Shown here in pieces: positions 1 to 5,249 of a stretch of 5,581 bases of DNA; position 1 is the first letter of the stretch; every line of letters begins with the position of its first letter. The notes under the pieces were generated by a model. That model was not told the DNA's origin and ran no database searches. It was given only the letters and a program-made list of their open reading frames with translations. The stretch comes from Gammaproteobacteria bacterium. Its GTDB lineage: Bacteria > Pseudomonadota > Gammaproteobacteria > Pseudomonadales > Pseudomonadaceae. The position numbers and the translations under genes are program-made. The DNA lies in assembly GCA_012800475.1 (NCBI GenBank), contig JAAZJF010000126.1, forward strand, positions 1 to 5,581, written 5' to 3'.

Positions 1-848
1 GCTTAGCTGCATTGGCTAAGCAGGCGGCACAGGCTCAATCTGAAGCTGAAAAACGTGCGACGCAAGCACGTAAGCAAGCGGACGAAAAAGCGGCGCAAGC
101 TAAACAGCAAGCTGAGCAAGCACAAAAACAGGCTCAGGCTAAAAAAGATGAGCAAGCCAAGCAAGCTGCAGAACAGTTAAAGCGTGCGCAAGCGGCCAAG
201 ATCAAAGCAGCTGAAGACGTGAAAAAGAAAGCGGCCGAGGACGCAAAGAAAAAGGCTGCTGACCAGGCCAAAGAAAAAGCCGCCCAAGACGCTAAAAAGA
301 AAGCAGCAGAAGAGGCGAAGAAGAAAGCCAGCGCTGATGCAGCCAAGAAAAAAGCTGCTGATGATGCCGCTGCCAAGCAAAAAGCAGACGCTGCTAAAAA
401 ACAAAAGGCCGCACAAGAGGCTGCGCAACAACGTCAAGCGCAAGAGTCAGCTCGTAAAGCGATTGAAGATAAGAAGGCCGGCGCTTTAGCTGAGTTGCTG
501 TCAGAGGATACGCAGTATCAGCAAACAAAAGCCGATACAGTGGGTTCGCAAGTGGCTGGTAATTTAGATGATCTGATTATTCGTTTAGTCAGTGAACAGT
601 GGGTACGGCCACCCTCGGCCCGTAATGGGATGGCGGTCACGGTGCTGATTGAAATGCTGCCCGATGGCACTATCACGAATGCCAGCGTGACACGCAGCAG
701 TGGTGATCCAGCTTTTGATGCTTCAGCCGTCGCTGCTGTGCGTAATGTGGGGCGGGTCCGTGAAATGCAACAATTAGATCGCAAAACGTTTGATAGCTTA
801 TATCGCAAGCGTAGCGCGGTGTTTAAACCAGAGGATTTAGGTCTGTGA
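1..848 (+). CDS. tolA: TolA, Tol-Pal system inner-membrane/periplasm-spanning protein (5' end outside window)
   Basis: TolA links the TolQR proton-driven motor in the inner membrane to TolB and Pal at the outer membrane. The frame is open to the left edge (first full codon at base 3), so the N-terminal membrane helix and its SELGLS-type motif lie outside the window; the TTG at 12 is an internal Leu codon, not a start. Seen here: a long Ala/Lys/Gln-rich helical domain II (to about base 480), with an 8-residue periodic stretch, then the globular C-terminal domain III (about 483–845). Domain III has the family landmarks LDDLI, EQWVRPPSARNGM, VLIEMLPDGTITNASV, SSGDPAFD, AVRNVG and a FKPEDLGL ending, all very close to what I recall of Pseudomonas TolA. 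Domain III binds TolB and is a known entry point for some filamentous phages and colicins. Its stop TGA overlaps the GTG start of tolB. Confidence 0.96.
   Translation, partial: LAALAKQAAQAQSEAEKRATQARKQADEKAAQAKQQAEQAQKQAQAKKDEQAKQAAEQLKRAQAAKIKAAEDVKKKAAEDAKKKAADQAKEKAAQDAKKKAAEEAKKKASADAAKKKAADDAAAKQKADAAKKQKAAQEAAQQRQAQESARKAIEDKKAGALAELLSEDTQYQQTKADTVGSQVAGNLDDLIIRLVSEQWVRPPSARNGMAVTVLIEMLPDGTITNASVTRSSGDPAFDASAVAAVRNVGRVREMQQLDRKTFDSLYRKRSAVFKPEDLGL
216..335 (+). repeat. Five imperfect 24-bp tandem units in tolA domain II
   Basis: Five in-frame units of exactly 24 bases (starting at 216, 240, 264, 288 and 312) encode an 8-residue pattern of the form D/E/Q-A-K-K/E-K-A-A-x, such as DAKKKAAE. 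A sixth unit from 336 carries one extra Ala codon (DAAKKKAAD) and the pattern then fades. The DNA copies differ mainly in synonymous A/G choices, so the repeat is stronger in protein than in DNA. It builds the long helical rod of TolA that crosses the periplasm. Such low-complexity rods commonly vary in length between strains. Confidence 0.8.
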
Positions 849-2142
849 GAATATTAAAACGTTGGTTGTTGTTCAGTGTGTTGCTGTGCGTCGGTGTGGC
901 GCATGCAGCGGATCCACTGCTTATTTCGGGTGGTAGTGATCGGGCTATTCCGATTGCCGTGGTGCCTTTTGGTTGGCAGGGCGGTACTGCGTTACCTGAA
1001 GATGTGGCTAATATTTCGGACAAGACTTGCGCAACTCCGGTACTTTTGAGCCGATTGCGCGCCAGAATATGATCAGTCAGCCGGCGCAAGCCAGTGAAGT
1101 GATTTTTCGCGATTGGAGTGCGGTCGGTGCGCAATATGTGCTGGTGGGCAATATCACGCCAGAAGCCGGACGCTTACAGATCAAGTATGCGGTGCTTAAT
1201 GTGGCTACTGAGCAGGTGATGCTCAGCGGAACTGTAGCAGGTGCTGCAGAGCAGTTGCGTGATTTGTCACACCATATTGCTGATCAGTCCTATGAAAAAC
1301 TCACAGGGGTTAAAGGCGCTTTCTCCACACGTTTACTGTATGTCACAGCAGAGCGTTTTTCAGCATCCAATACACGTTATACCTTGCAACGCTCGGACTA
1401 TGATGGCGCGCGCGCAGTCACCTTATTGCAGTCGCGTGAACCGATTTTATCGCCATCATTTGCCCCCGACGGTAAGCGTATTGCTTATGTATCCTTTGAG
1501 CAAAAGCGTCCACGTATTTTTGTACAAAATATTGAAACGGGCCACCGTGAGCAAATCACGAACTACGACGGTTTGAATGGTGCGCCGGCTTGGTCACCCG
1601 ATGGTAAGCGTTTGGCTTTTGTGTTGTCGCGTGATGGCAATCCAGAGATTTATGTTATGGACATGGGTTCACGCCAAGTACAACGAGTGACTCACCATGC
1701 GGCAATTGATACTGAACCTTTTTGGGGTAAAGACGGACAAAGTATTTACTTCACCTCAGATCGTTCAGGTAAACCACAGATTTACCGTATGAAGATCAAT
1801 GGTGGAGCAGCAGAACGGGTTACATTTGTTGGGAACTATAATGCTAACCCGAAATTATCAGCGGATGAAAAAACGCTAGTAATGATCCATCGTCAAGAAG
1901 GGTATGCGGTATTTAAGGTGGCTGCGCAAGATTTACAGCGCGGCAATTTACGTATCCTCTCAGATTCAAGTTTAGATGAGTCACCTACTGTTGCACCCAA
2001 TGGAACAATGGTAATCTATGCCACCCACCAACAGGGCAGGGGTGTCCTGATGCTTGCATCTATTAATGGGCGGGTGCGGCTCCCACTACCTAGCATACAA
2101 GGCGAAGTCAGAGAGCCTTCATGGTCCCCTTACCTAAACTGA
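845..2142 (+). CDS. tolB: TolB, periplasmic Tol-Pal beta-propeller protein; reading frame interrupted by an apparent 1-base deletion near 1012–1016
   Basis: TolB is a soluble periplasmic protein that binds Pal through its beta-propeller and TolA through its mature N-terminus. The start is GTG at 845, overlapping the tolA stop, with AGAGGA at 830–835 as ribosome binding site. The protein begins with a signal peptide (RILKRWLLF core, cleavage after AHA, mature ADPLLI). The first frame reads well to DVANI (1015), then goes out of frame and stops at 1070–1072. From 1015 the −1 frame gives FGQDLRNSGTFEPIARQNM and continues as an intact TolB to the TGA at 2140–2142, with propeller motifs such as PSFAPDGKRIAYVS, PAWSPDGKRLAFV and IYFTSDRSGKPQIY. 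Joined at 1015 the product is 432 residues, the normal family length. As no gene in the window is otherwise damaged and the rest is well conserved, I favour a sequencing or assembly error over a real null allele. Confidence 0.93.
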
Positions 2143-2196
2143 TGATGGGTTATCTGTTAACTAAACTCAATATGCTGTTTTTTTGGAGCTTGTAAA

Positions 2197-2709
2197 ATGG
2201 AAATGCTTAAATTCGGTAAGTTTGCTGCACTTTCAGTGGCATTAGCTGTTGCCGTTGGTTGTTCTTCAAAAGGTGGTGACGCTAGCGGTGAAGGTGCAAT
2301 TGATCCGAATGCGGGTTACGGCGCAAACACTGGTGTAATTGATAGTGGTTACGATAGCGATCGTAACAGTGAAGAAGCAGCACTGCGTTCAATGACAACT
2401 TTCTACTTTGAATTTGATAGTTCAGATTTGAAGCACGAAGCGATGCGCGCATTGGATGTACACGCACGTGACTTACAGTCAAACGGTGCGCGTGTTGTAT
2501 TAGAAGGCCACGCTGATGAGCGCGGTACTCGCGAATACAACATGGCTCTGGGTGAGCGTCGTGCAAAAGCTGTACAGCGTTACTTAGTTCTGCAAGGTGT
2601 TTCACCTGCACAACTTGAGCCTGTATCCTACGGCGAAGAGCGTCCAAACGTTCTAGGCCATGACGACAGCGCTTGGTCACAAAACCGTCGCGTTGAACTG
2701 CGTAAGTAA
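2197..2709 (+). CDS. pal: Pal (OprL), peptidoglycan-associated outer-membrane lipoprotein
   Basis: Pal is anchored in the outer membrane by its lipidated cysteine, binds peptidoglycan meso-diaminopimelate, and partners TolB. The 170-residue protein starts with a lipoprotein signal: K5–K8 region, hydrophobic core, then lipobox AVGC with C22 as the lipidated residue. A flexible Gly/Ser/Asp-rich linker follows (about 23–62). Residues about 66–170 form the OmpA-like domain, with YFEFDSSDL (70–78), EGHADERGTREYN (103–115), LGERRAKAV and QNRRVEL near the end, the usual peptidoglycan-binding landmarks. The start ATG has GGAG at 2185–2188, 8 bases upstream. It lies 54 bases after tolB and 12 before cpoB. 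All arginine codons I read are CGT or CGC, which fits a highly expressed gene. Pseudomonads call it oprL. Confidence 0.97.
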   Translation: MEMLKFGKFAALSVALAVAVGCSSKGGDASGEGAIDPNAGYGANTGVIDSGYDSDRNSEEAALRSMTTFYFEFDSSDLKHEAMRALDVHARDLQSNGARVVLEGHADERGTREYNMALGERRAKAVQRYLVLQGVSPAQLEPVSYGEERPNVLGHDDSAWSQNRRVELRK

Positions 2710-2721
2710 TAGGTAAAAAAC

Positions 2722-3501
2722 ATGATCCGCTCAACCTTGATAGCTTTGGCCCTCAGCCTGCCCACGTTGGCAGTGGCTGCGATTCCAGTCACTGATGGCT
2801 CAGGACATAATCCTATGTTAGCTGGCGCAAATCAGGGTATGAGCGGGACTGCAACTGGAGGTGGTGCTTCGGCGCCACTTTCAGCCCAAGGGCAGGTGTT
2901 TATGCAACTGCAGCAGATGCAAGATGAAATCTCTACTCTGCGCGGTATGCTTGAAGAACAGCAACATGAGTTACGTACCTTACGCCAAGAAAATCTTGAG
3001 CGTTACCAAACATTAGACAGCCGCTTACAGGATGGCGCGCGCGGGCAAGCCGCAAACTCATCCACAGCGTCTGACACATCTGCTACACAAGCTAAGGCCA
3101 GCACAGAAGGTGCTAGCGAAGCTGACCCTGAGAAAGAAAAGCTGTTTTACGAGGCGTCTTTCGATTTAATTAAACAACGCGATTTTCCTAAAGCGTTGCA
3201 AGCCTTTAGCGCTTTTTTGCGTAAGTACCCTGACAGCCAATATGCTGGCAATGCGCAGTACTGGTTAGGTGAAGTGCATTTGGTTGAAGGTGACCTACAA
3301 GCAGCAGGCAAAGCCTTTGCTTTAGTCAGTCACAATTATCCCGAGCATAATAAAGTCCCTGATTCTTTGTATAAGCTGGCGGATGTTGAGCGTCGTTTAG
3401 GCAACGCGGATAAAGCGCGCGGTATTATGCAAGAAGTTGTGGCCAAGCATCCCAATAGCTCAGCTGCACAACTGGCTCAGCAAGATTTAAGAAAGCTCTA
3501 A
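2722..3501 (+). CDS. cpoB: CpoB (YbgF), periplasmic Tol-Pal-associated TPR protein coordinating division
   Basis: CpoB is a periplasmic protein that in E. coli links the peptidoglycan synthase PBP1B to Tol-Pal during outer-membrane constriction. The 259-residue protein has a signal peptide (hydrophobic IALALSLPTLAVA, cleavage after A19 or A20). A coiled-coil trimerisation segment spans about 56–104 (VFMQLQQMQDEISTLRGML…), followed by a Ser/Ala/Thr-rich linker (about 105–136). Three TPR-like repeats run from about 138 to the end: LFYEASFDLIKQRDFPKALQ, the NAQYWLGEVHLVEGDLQAA unit, and SLYKLADVERRLGNADKAR. This domain order and length match the family. It begins 12 bases after the pal stop, with a weak AGG at 2711–2713 as the only ribosome binding site, so translational coupling or co-expression with pal is likely. 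In Pseudomonas it was long called orf2 of the oprL unit. Confidence 0.95.
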   Translation: MIRSTLIALALSLPTLAVAAIPVTDGSGHNPMLAGANQGMSGTATGGGASAPLSAQGQVFMQLQQMQDEISTLRGMLEEQQHELRTLRQENLERYQTLDSRLQDGARGQAANSSTASDTSATQAKASTEGASEADPEKEKLFYEASFDLIKQRDFPKALQAFSAFLRKYPDSQYAGNAQYWLGEVHLVEGDLQAAGKAFALVSHNYPEHNKVPDSLYKLADVERRLGNADKARGIMQEVVAKHPNSSAAQLAQQDLRKL

Positions 3502-3503
3502 TA

Positions 3504-3555
3504 CACTGCGATAATCAGCACGCTCGCGTTCAACGCGGGGCCGTGCTGTGCAGTG
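3504..3555 (+). other. Large imperfect inverted repeat / hairpin between cpoB and queE
   Basis: Starting two bases after the cpoB stop, three nested complementary blocks can be paired by eye. CACTGC (3504–3509) pairs with GCAGTG (3550–3555), CAGCACG (3516–3522) with CGTGCTG (3542–3548), and CTCGCGT (3523–3529) with ACGCGGG-side bases 3533–3539, closing a TCA loop at 3530–3532. That is about 20 base pairs with an internal loop (3510–3515 opposite 3549) and a GC bulge (3540–3541). No T-run follows, so it is not a canonical intrinsic terminator. It may protect the upstream mRNA end, attenuate readthrough into queE, or form part of a regulatory leader. The pairing is seen directly; the function is inference. 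Confidence 0.6.
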
Positions 3556-3562
3556 CCTCATT

Positions 3563-3593
3563 CAGCAACGGAGGCGGACGGCCTGTTTTGCTG
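3563..3593 (+). promoter_or_regulatory. Second hairpin in the queE leader, enclosing a GGAGG sequence
   Basis: CAGCAA (3563–3568) pairs with TTGCTG (3588–3593), and inside it AGGC (3572–3575) pairs with GCCT (3581–3584) around a GGACG loop. The best Shine-Dalgarno-like sequence of the region, GGAGG at 3570–3574, sits inside this hairpin and 39 bases upstream of the queE ATG, too far for direct use. The last 20 bases before the ATG hold no such motif. I see no match to the preQ1-I riboswitch consensus. A structured translational leader is possible but unproven. Confidence 0.35.
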
Positions 3594-3613
3594 TCGCGCC
3601 CGGCGCACATATT

Positions 3614-4261
3614 ATGCAAAATACTTTACGTATCACTGAGATTTTTTACTCATTGCAGGGCGAAACACGCACTGCAGGTTTACCCACCGTTTTTGTACGT
3701 CTCACGGGCTGTCCGTTGCGCTGTCAATATTGCGACAGCGCTTATGCCTTTACCGGTGGGCAGATCCATTCTCTTGAAAGCATTCTGGCTCAAGTGGCTG
3801 AGTATAAGCCCCGTTACATTTGCGTAACGGGCGGCGAGCCGCTGGCTCAGCCCAATGCATTACCTTTGCTCACGCAGTTGTGTGATGCAGGCTATGAAGT
3901 GTCGCTTGAAACCAGTGGGGCAATGGATATCGCCGAGGTTGATCCGCGTGTACATATCGTGCTGGATCTAAAAACCCCGGACTCTTTAGAGTCGCATCGC
4001 AATCTGTATGACAATATTGAGTTACTCAAAGCACAGGATCAGGTCAAGTTTGTCCTCTGCAGTCGCGCTGATTATGATTGGGCGGTGACTAAGCTTCTGC
4101 AGTATAGGCTCGATGCACGGGTGGATGATGTGCTGTTTTCGCCGAGTCAAGGCCAGCTCAGTCCATGTGAACTGGCGGACTGGGTTGTGGCCGATAACTT
4201 AGCCGTGCGCTTTCAGTTGCAGCTGCATAAAGTGCTCTGGAATGACGAGCCTGGGCGTTAA
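3614..4261 (+). CDS. queE: QueE, 7-carboxy-7-deazaguanine (CDG) synthase, radical SAM enzyme
   Basis: QueE converts 6-carboxy-5,6,7,8-tetrahydropterin to 7-carboxy-7-deazaguanine, the radical-SAM ring contraction step of queuosine precursor synthesis in the cytoplasm. The 215-residue protein has FYSLQGET (11–18), a CxxxCxxC [4Fe-4S] motif (C33, C37, C40 in GCPLRCQYCD), the SAM-binding TGGEP (72–76), LETSG (98–102) and a QLQLHKVLW ending, matching Pseudomonas QueE in length and sequence. The frame stays open upstream to a GTG at 3548, but the extra 22 residues (CLIQQRRRTACF…) look like translated leader, and homologues start at MQ.TLRITEIF, so ATG 3614 is chosen although no ribosome binding site is visible close to it. 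queC, which uses the product, follows after 65 bases. Confidence 0.95.
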   Translation: MQNTLRITEIFYSLQGETRTAGLPTVFVRLTGCPLRCQYCDSAYAFTGGQIHSLESILAQVAEYKPRYICVTGGEPLAQPNALPLLTQLCDAGYEVSLETSGAMDIAEVDPRVHIVLDLKTPDSLESHRNLYDNIELLKAQDQVKFVLCSRADYDWAVTKLLQYRLDARVDDVLFSPSQGQLSPCELADWVVADNLAVRFQLQLHKVLWNDEPGR

Positions 4262-4280
4262 TCGCTAGACCGTCCTGATT

Positions 4281-4293
4281 GCAGCGTTGCTGC
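4281..4293 (+). other. Small perfect hairpin between queE and queC
   Basis: GCAGC (4281–4285) and GCTGC (4289–4293) form a 5-bp stem with a GTT loop in the 65-base gap between queE and queC. No T-tract follows, so it is not a good terminator. It may be incidental. Confidence 0.25.
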
Positions 4294-4326
4294 CCGCCCA
4301 TTGTAATTTGCTTGATGAGAGATGTT

Positions 4327-5004
4327 ATGACCCACAAACGCGCAGTTATTTTGTTATCTGGTGGCTTAGATTCTGCCACTGTACTGGCCTGCGCACGTGC
4401 GCAAGGCTACGAATGCTACACCATGAGTTTTGACTATGGTCAGCGCCACCGCAGTGAGCTGGATGCGTCGGCACTGATCTCCAAGACGTTAGGTGCCGTT
4501 GAACACAAAGTGATAGGCATCAACTTAGATGGCATTGGCGGCTCAGCGTTAACTGATACGGCTATGGATGTGCCTGTGGCCAGTACGGGAACTGATATTC
4601 CTGTGACTTATGTGCCAGCGCGTAACACCGTGTTTTTGTCCTTAGCTTTAGGCTGGGCTGAGGTGTTGCAGGCCTATGATATTTTTATCGGAGTCAATGA
4701 TGTGGATTACTCCGGTTACCCTGATTGCCGAATGGCATTTATTGAAGCATTTGAGCGTGTGGCCAATTTAGCAACGCGTGAAGGTGTGCAGGGACGCGCT
4801 TTTCGTATTCAAGCACCACTGCAAAGTCTGAGTAAGGCTGATATCATTCAGCTCGGAACACAGCTCGGGGTAGATTATGCACTGACTGTTTCTTGTTATC
4901 AGGCTGATAATGAGGGGCGTGCGTGCGGTGTCTGTGACAGCTGTCAATTGCGTAAACAAGGTTTTTTAAACGCAGATATAACTGATCCAACACGGTATTT
5001 TTGA
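4327..5004 (+). CDS. queC: QueC, 7-cyano-7-deazaguanine (preQ0) synthase
   Basis: QueC uses ATP and ammonia to turn the carboxylate of CDG, made by QueE, into the nitrile preQ0, which is then reduced and inserted into tRNAs with GUN anticodons. The 225-residue protein has the PP-loop SGGLDS (11–16) for ATP binding, SFDYGQRH (34–41), PARNTVFLSLA (97–107), GVNDVDYSGYPDCR (122–135) and a zinc site formed by C190, C200, C203 and C206 (SCYQ…CGVCDSC). All key residues are present and the length is normal. ATG 4327 is preferred: GAGAG at 4317–4321 lies 5 bases upstream and the family begins just before the PP-loop strand. An in-frame ATG at 4315 is the alternative and would add four residues. No queD homologue is in the window. 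Confidence 0.96.
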   Translation: MTHKRAVILLSGGLDSATVLACARAQGYECYTMSFDYGQRHRSELDASALISKTLGAVEHKVIGINLDGIGGSALTDTAMDVPVASTGTDIPVTYVPARNTVFLSLALGWAEVLQAYDIFIGVNDVDYSGYPDCRMAFIEAFERVANLATREGVQGRAFRIQAPLQSLSKADIIQLGTQLGVDYALTVSCYQADNEGRACGVCDSCQLRKQGFLNADITDPTRYF

Positions 5005-5050
5005 CATATATAAAATTTATGCTTGATCTGAGCTGAAAAACCCGTATTAT
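4999..5050 (+). promoter_or_regulatory. Candidate sigma-70 promoter of tRNA-Lys with A/T-rich UP-like region
   Basis: TTGATC (5023–5028) and TATTAT (5045–5050) are separated by 16 bases and place the transcription start near 5057, about 7 bases before the mature tRNA. Upstream, 4999–5020 is almost entirely A/T and overlaps the queC stop, in the position of an UP element. Bases 5051–5058 (TCGCACCC) form a G/C-rich discriminator, as in stable-RNA promoters under stringent control. A TTGACA also occurs at 5001–5006, but no −10 box lies at the right distance from it. Assigned by motif only. Confidence 0.6.
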
Positions 5051-5063
5051 TCGCACCCCTTCC

Positions 5064-5138
5064 GGGTCGTTAGCTCAGTGGTAGAGCAGTTGGCTTTTAA
5101 CCAATTGGTCGTAGGTTCGAATCCCACACGACCCACCA
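5064..5138 (+). tRNA. tRNA-Lys (anticodon UUU)
   Basis: A complete 75-base cloverleaf with encoded CCA. Acceptor stem GGGTCGT (5064–5070) pairs fully with ACGACCC (5128–5134), then A5135 and CCA (5136–5138). D stem is GCTC/GAGC (5073–5076, 5084–5087) with a 7-base loop AGTGGTA. Anticodon stem is GTTGG/CCAAT (5089–5093, 5101–5105) with loop CTTTTAA and anticodon TTT at 5096–5098, hence lysine. Variable loop is TGGTC. T arm is GTAGG–TTCGAAT–CCCAC (5111–5127), in which A5113 faces C5125, an A·C mismatch in the middle of the stem. Location between queC and nadA matches Pseudomonas. Odd points: the mismatch, and a D-loop one T shorter than the usual AGTTGGTA of tRNA-Lys. Confidence 0.95.
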
Positions 5139-5160
5139 ACTTTTCTGTTGGCGGCATTTT
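5133..5160 (+). terminator. Possible weak intrinsic terminator overlapping the tRNA 3' end
   Basis: CCAAC (5136–5140) pairs with GTTGG (5147–5151) around a TTTTCT loop. The stem can extend past an A·C mismatch by CC (5133–5134) with GG (5153–5154). CATTTT follows at 5155–5160. The stem reuses the CCA end of the tRNA, so it competes with the acceptor fold. The T-run is short and starts three bases after the stem. It could end tRNA transcription or help 3' processing; it could also be chance. Confidence 0.3.
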
Positions 5161-5161
5161 A

Positions 5162-5191
5162 TTGTCAGTACTGTGTTGTATCTTTTTTAAA
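5162..5191 (+). promoter_or_regulatory. Candidate weak promoter upstream of nadA
   Basis: In the 111-base gap between the tRNA and nadA, TTGTCA (5162–5167, one mismatch to TTGACA) is 18 bases from TTTAAA (5186–5191, four of six matches to TATAAT). The area is A/T-rich, so chance matches are easy, and nadA could instead be reached by readthrough from the tRNA promoter. No other element is evident in this gap apart from the nadA ribosome binding site at 5236–5240. Confidence 0.25.
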
Positions 5192-5249
5192 TTAATAAGA
5201 AATACACTTGTTAACATTGCGCCCGTGTGCGCTGTGAGGACTGGCATCA

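Noticed and set aside
134..443. Minus-strand frames rich in Ala/Phe/Leu opposite tolA
   Set aside because: They are the mirror of the Ala/Lys-rich repeat codons of tolA, with no start signals or family features.
1241..1576. Plus-strand frame inside tolB
   Set aside because: It overlaps the conserved TolB propeller frame and resembles no family.
1027..2142. Separate gene starting at TTG 1027 for the downstream part of TolB
   Set aside because: The TTG falls in the middle of the conserved DLRNSG segment, lacks a signal peptide and a ribosome binding site; it is the continuation of tolB after the frameshift.
2143..2196. Promoter for pal in the tolB–pal gap
   Set aside because: TATGCT at 2171–2176 is a fair −10 box, but no acceptable −35 lies 16–18 bases upstream. 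P. putida oprL is reported to have its own transcript, yet its promoter cannot be placed here from sequence.
2282..2734. 150-codon minus-strand frame opposite pal
   Set aside because: It is antisense to a strongly conserved pal gene, and its His/Arg/Gln-rich composition reflects pal codon use.
3502..3613. preQ1-I riboswitch ahead of queE
   Set aside because: The hairpins do not show the short C-rich loop and A-rich tail pseudoknot arrangement of preQ1-I.
3543..3827. Plus-strand 94-codon frame over the queE start
   Set aside because: It overlaps the radical SAM motif of queE in another frame; QueE is clearly the real product.
5001..5006. TTGACA as −35 box of the tRNA promoter
   Set aside because: Although a consensus match, the nearest −10-like TATGCT (5018–5023) is only 11 bases away and nothing suitable lies at 16–18; TTGATC/TATTAT fits better.
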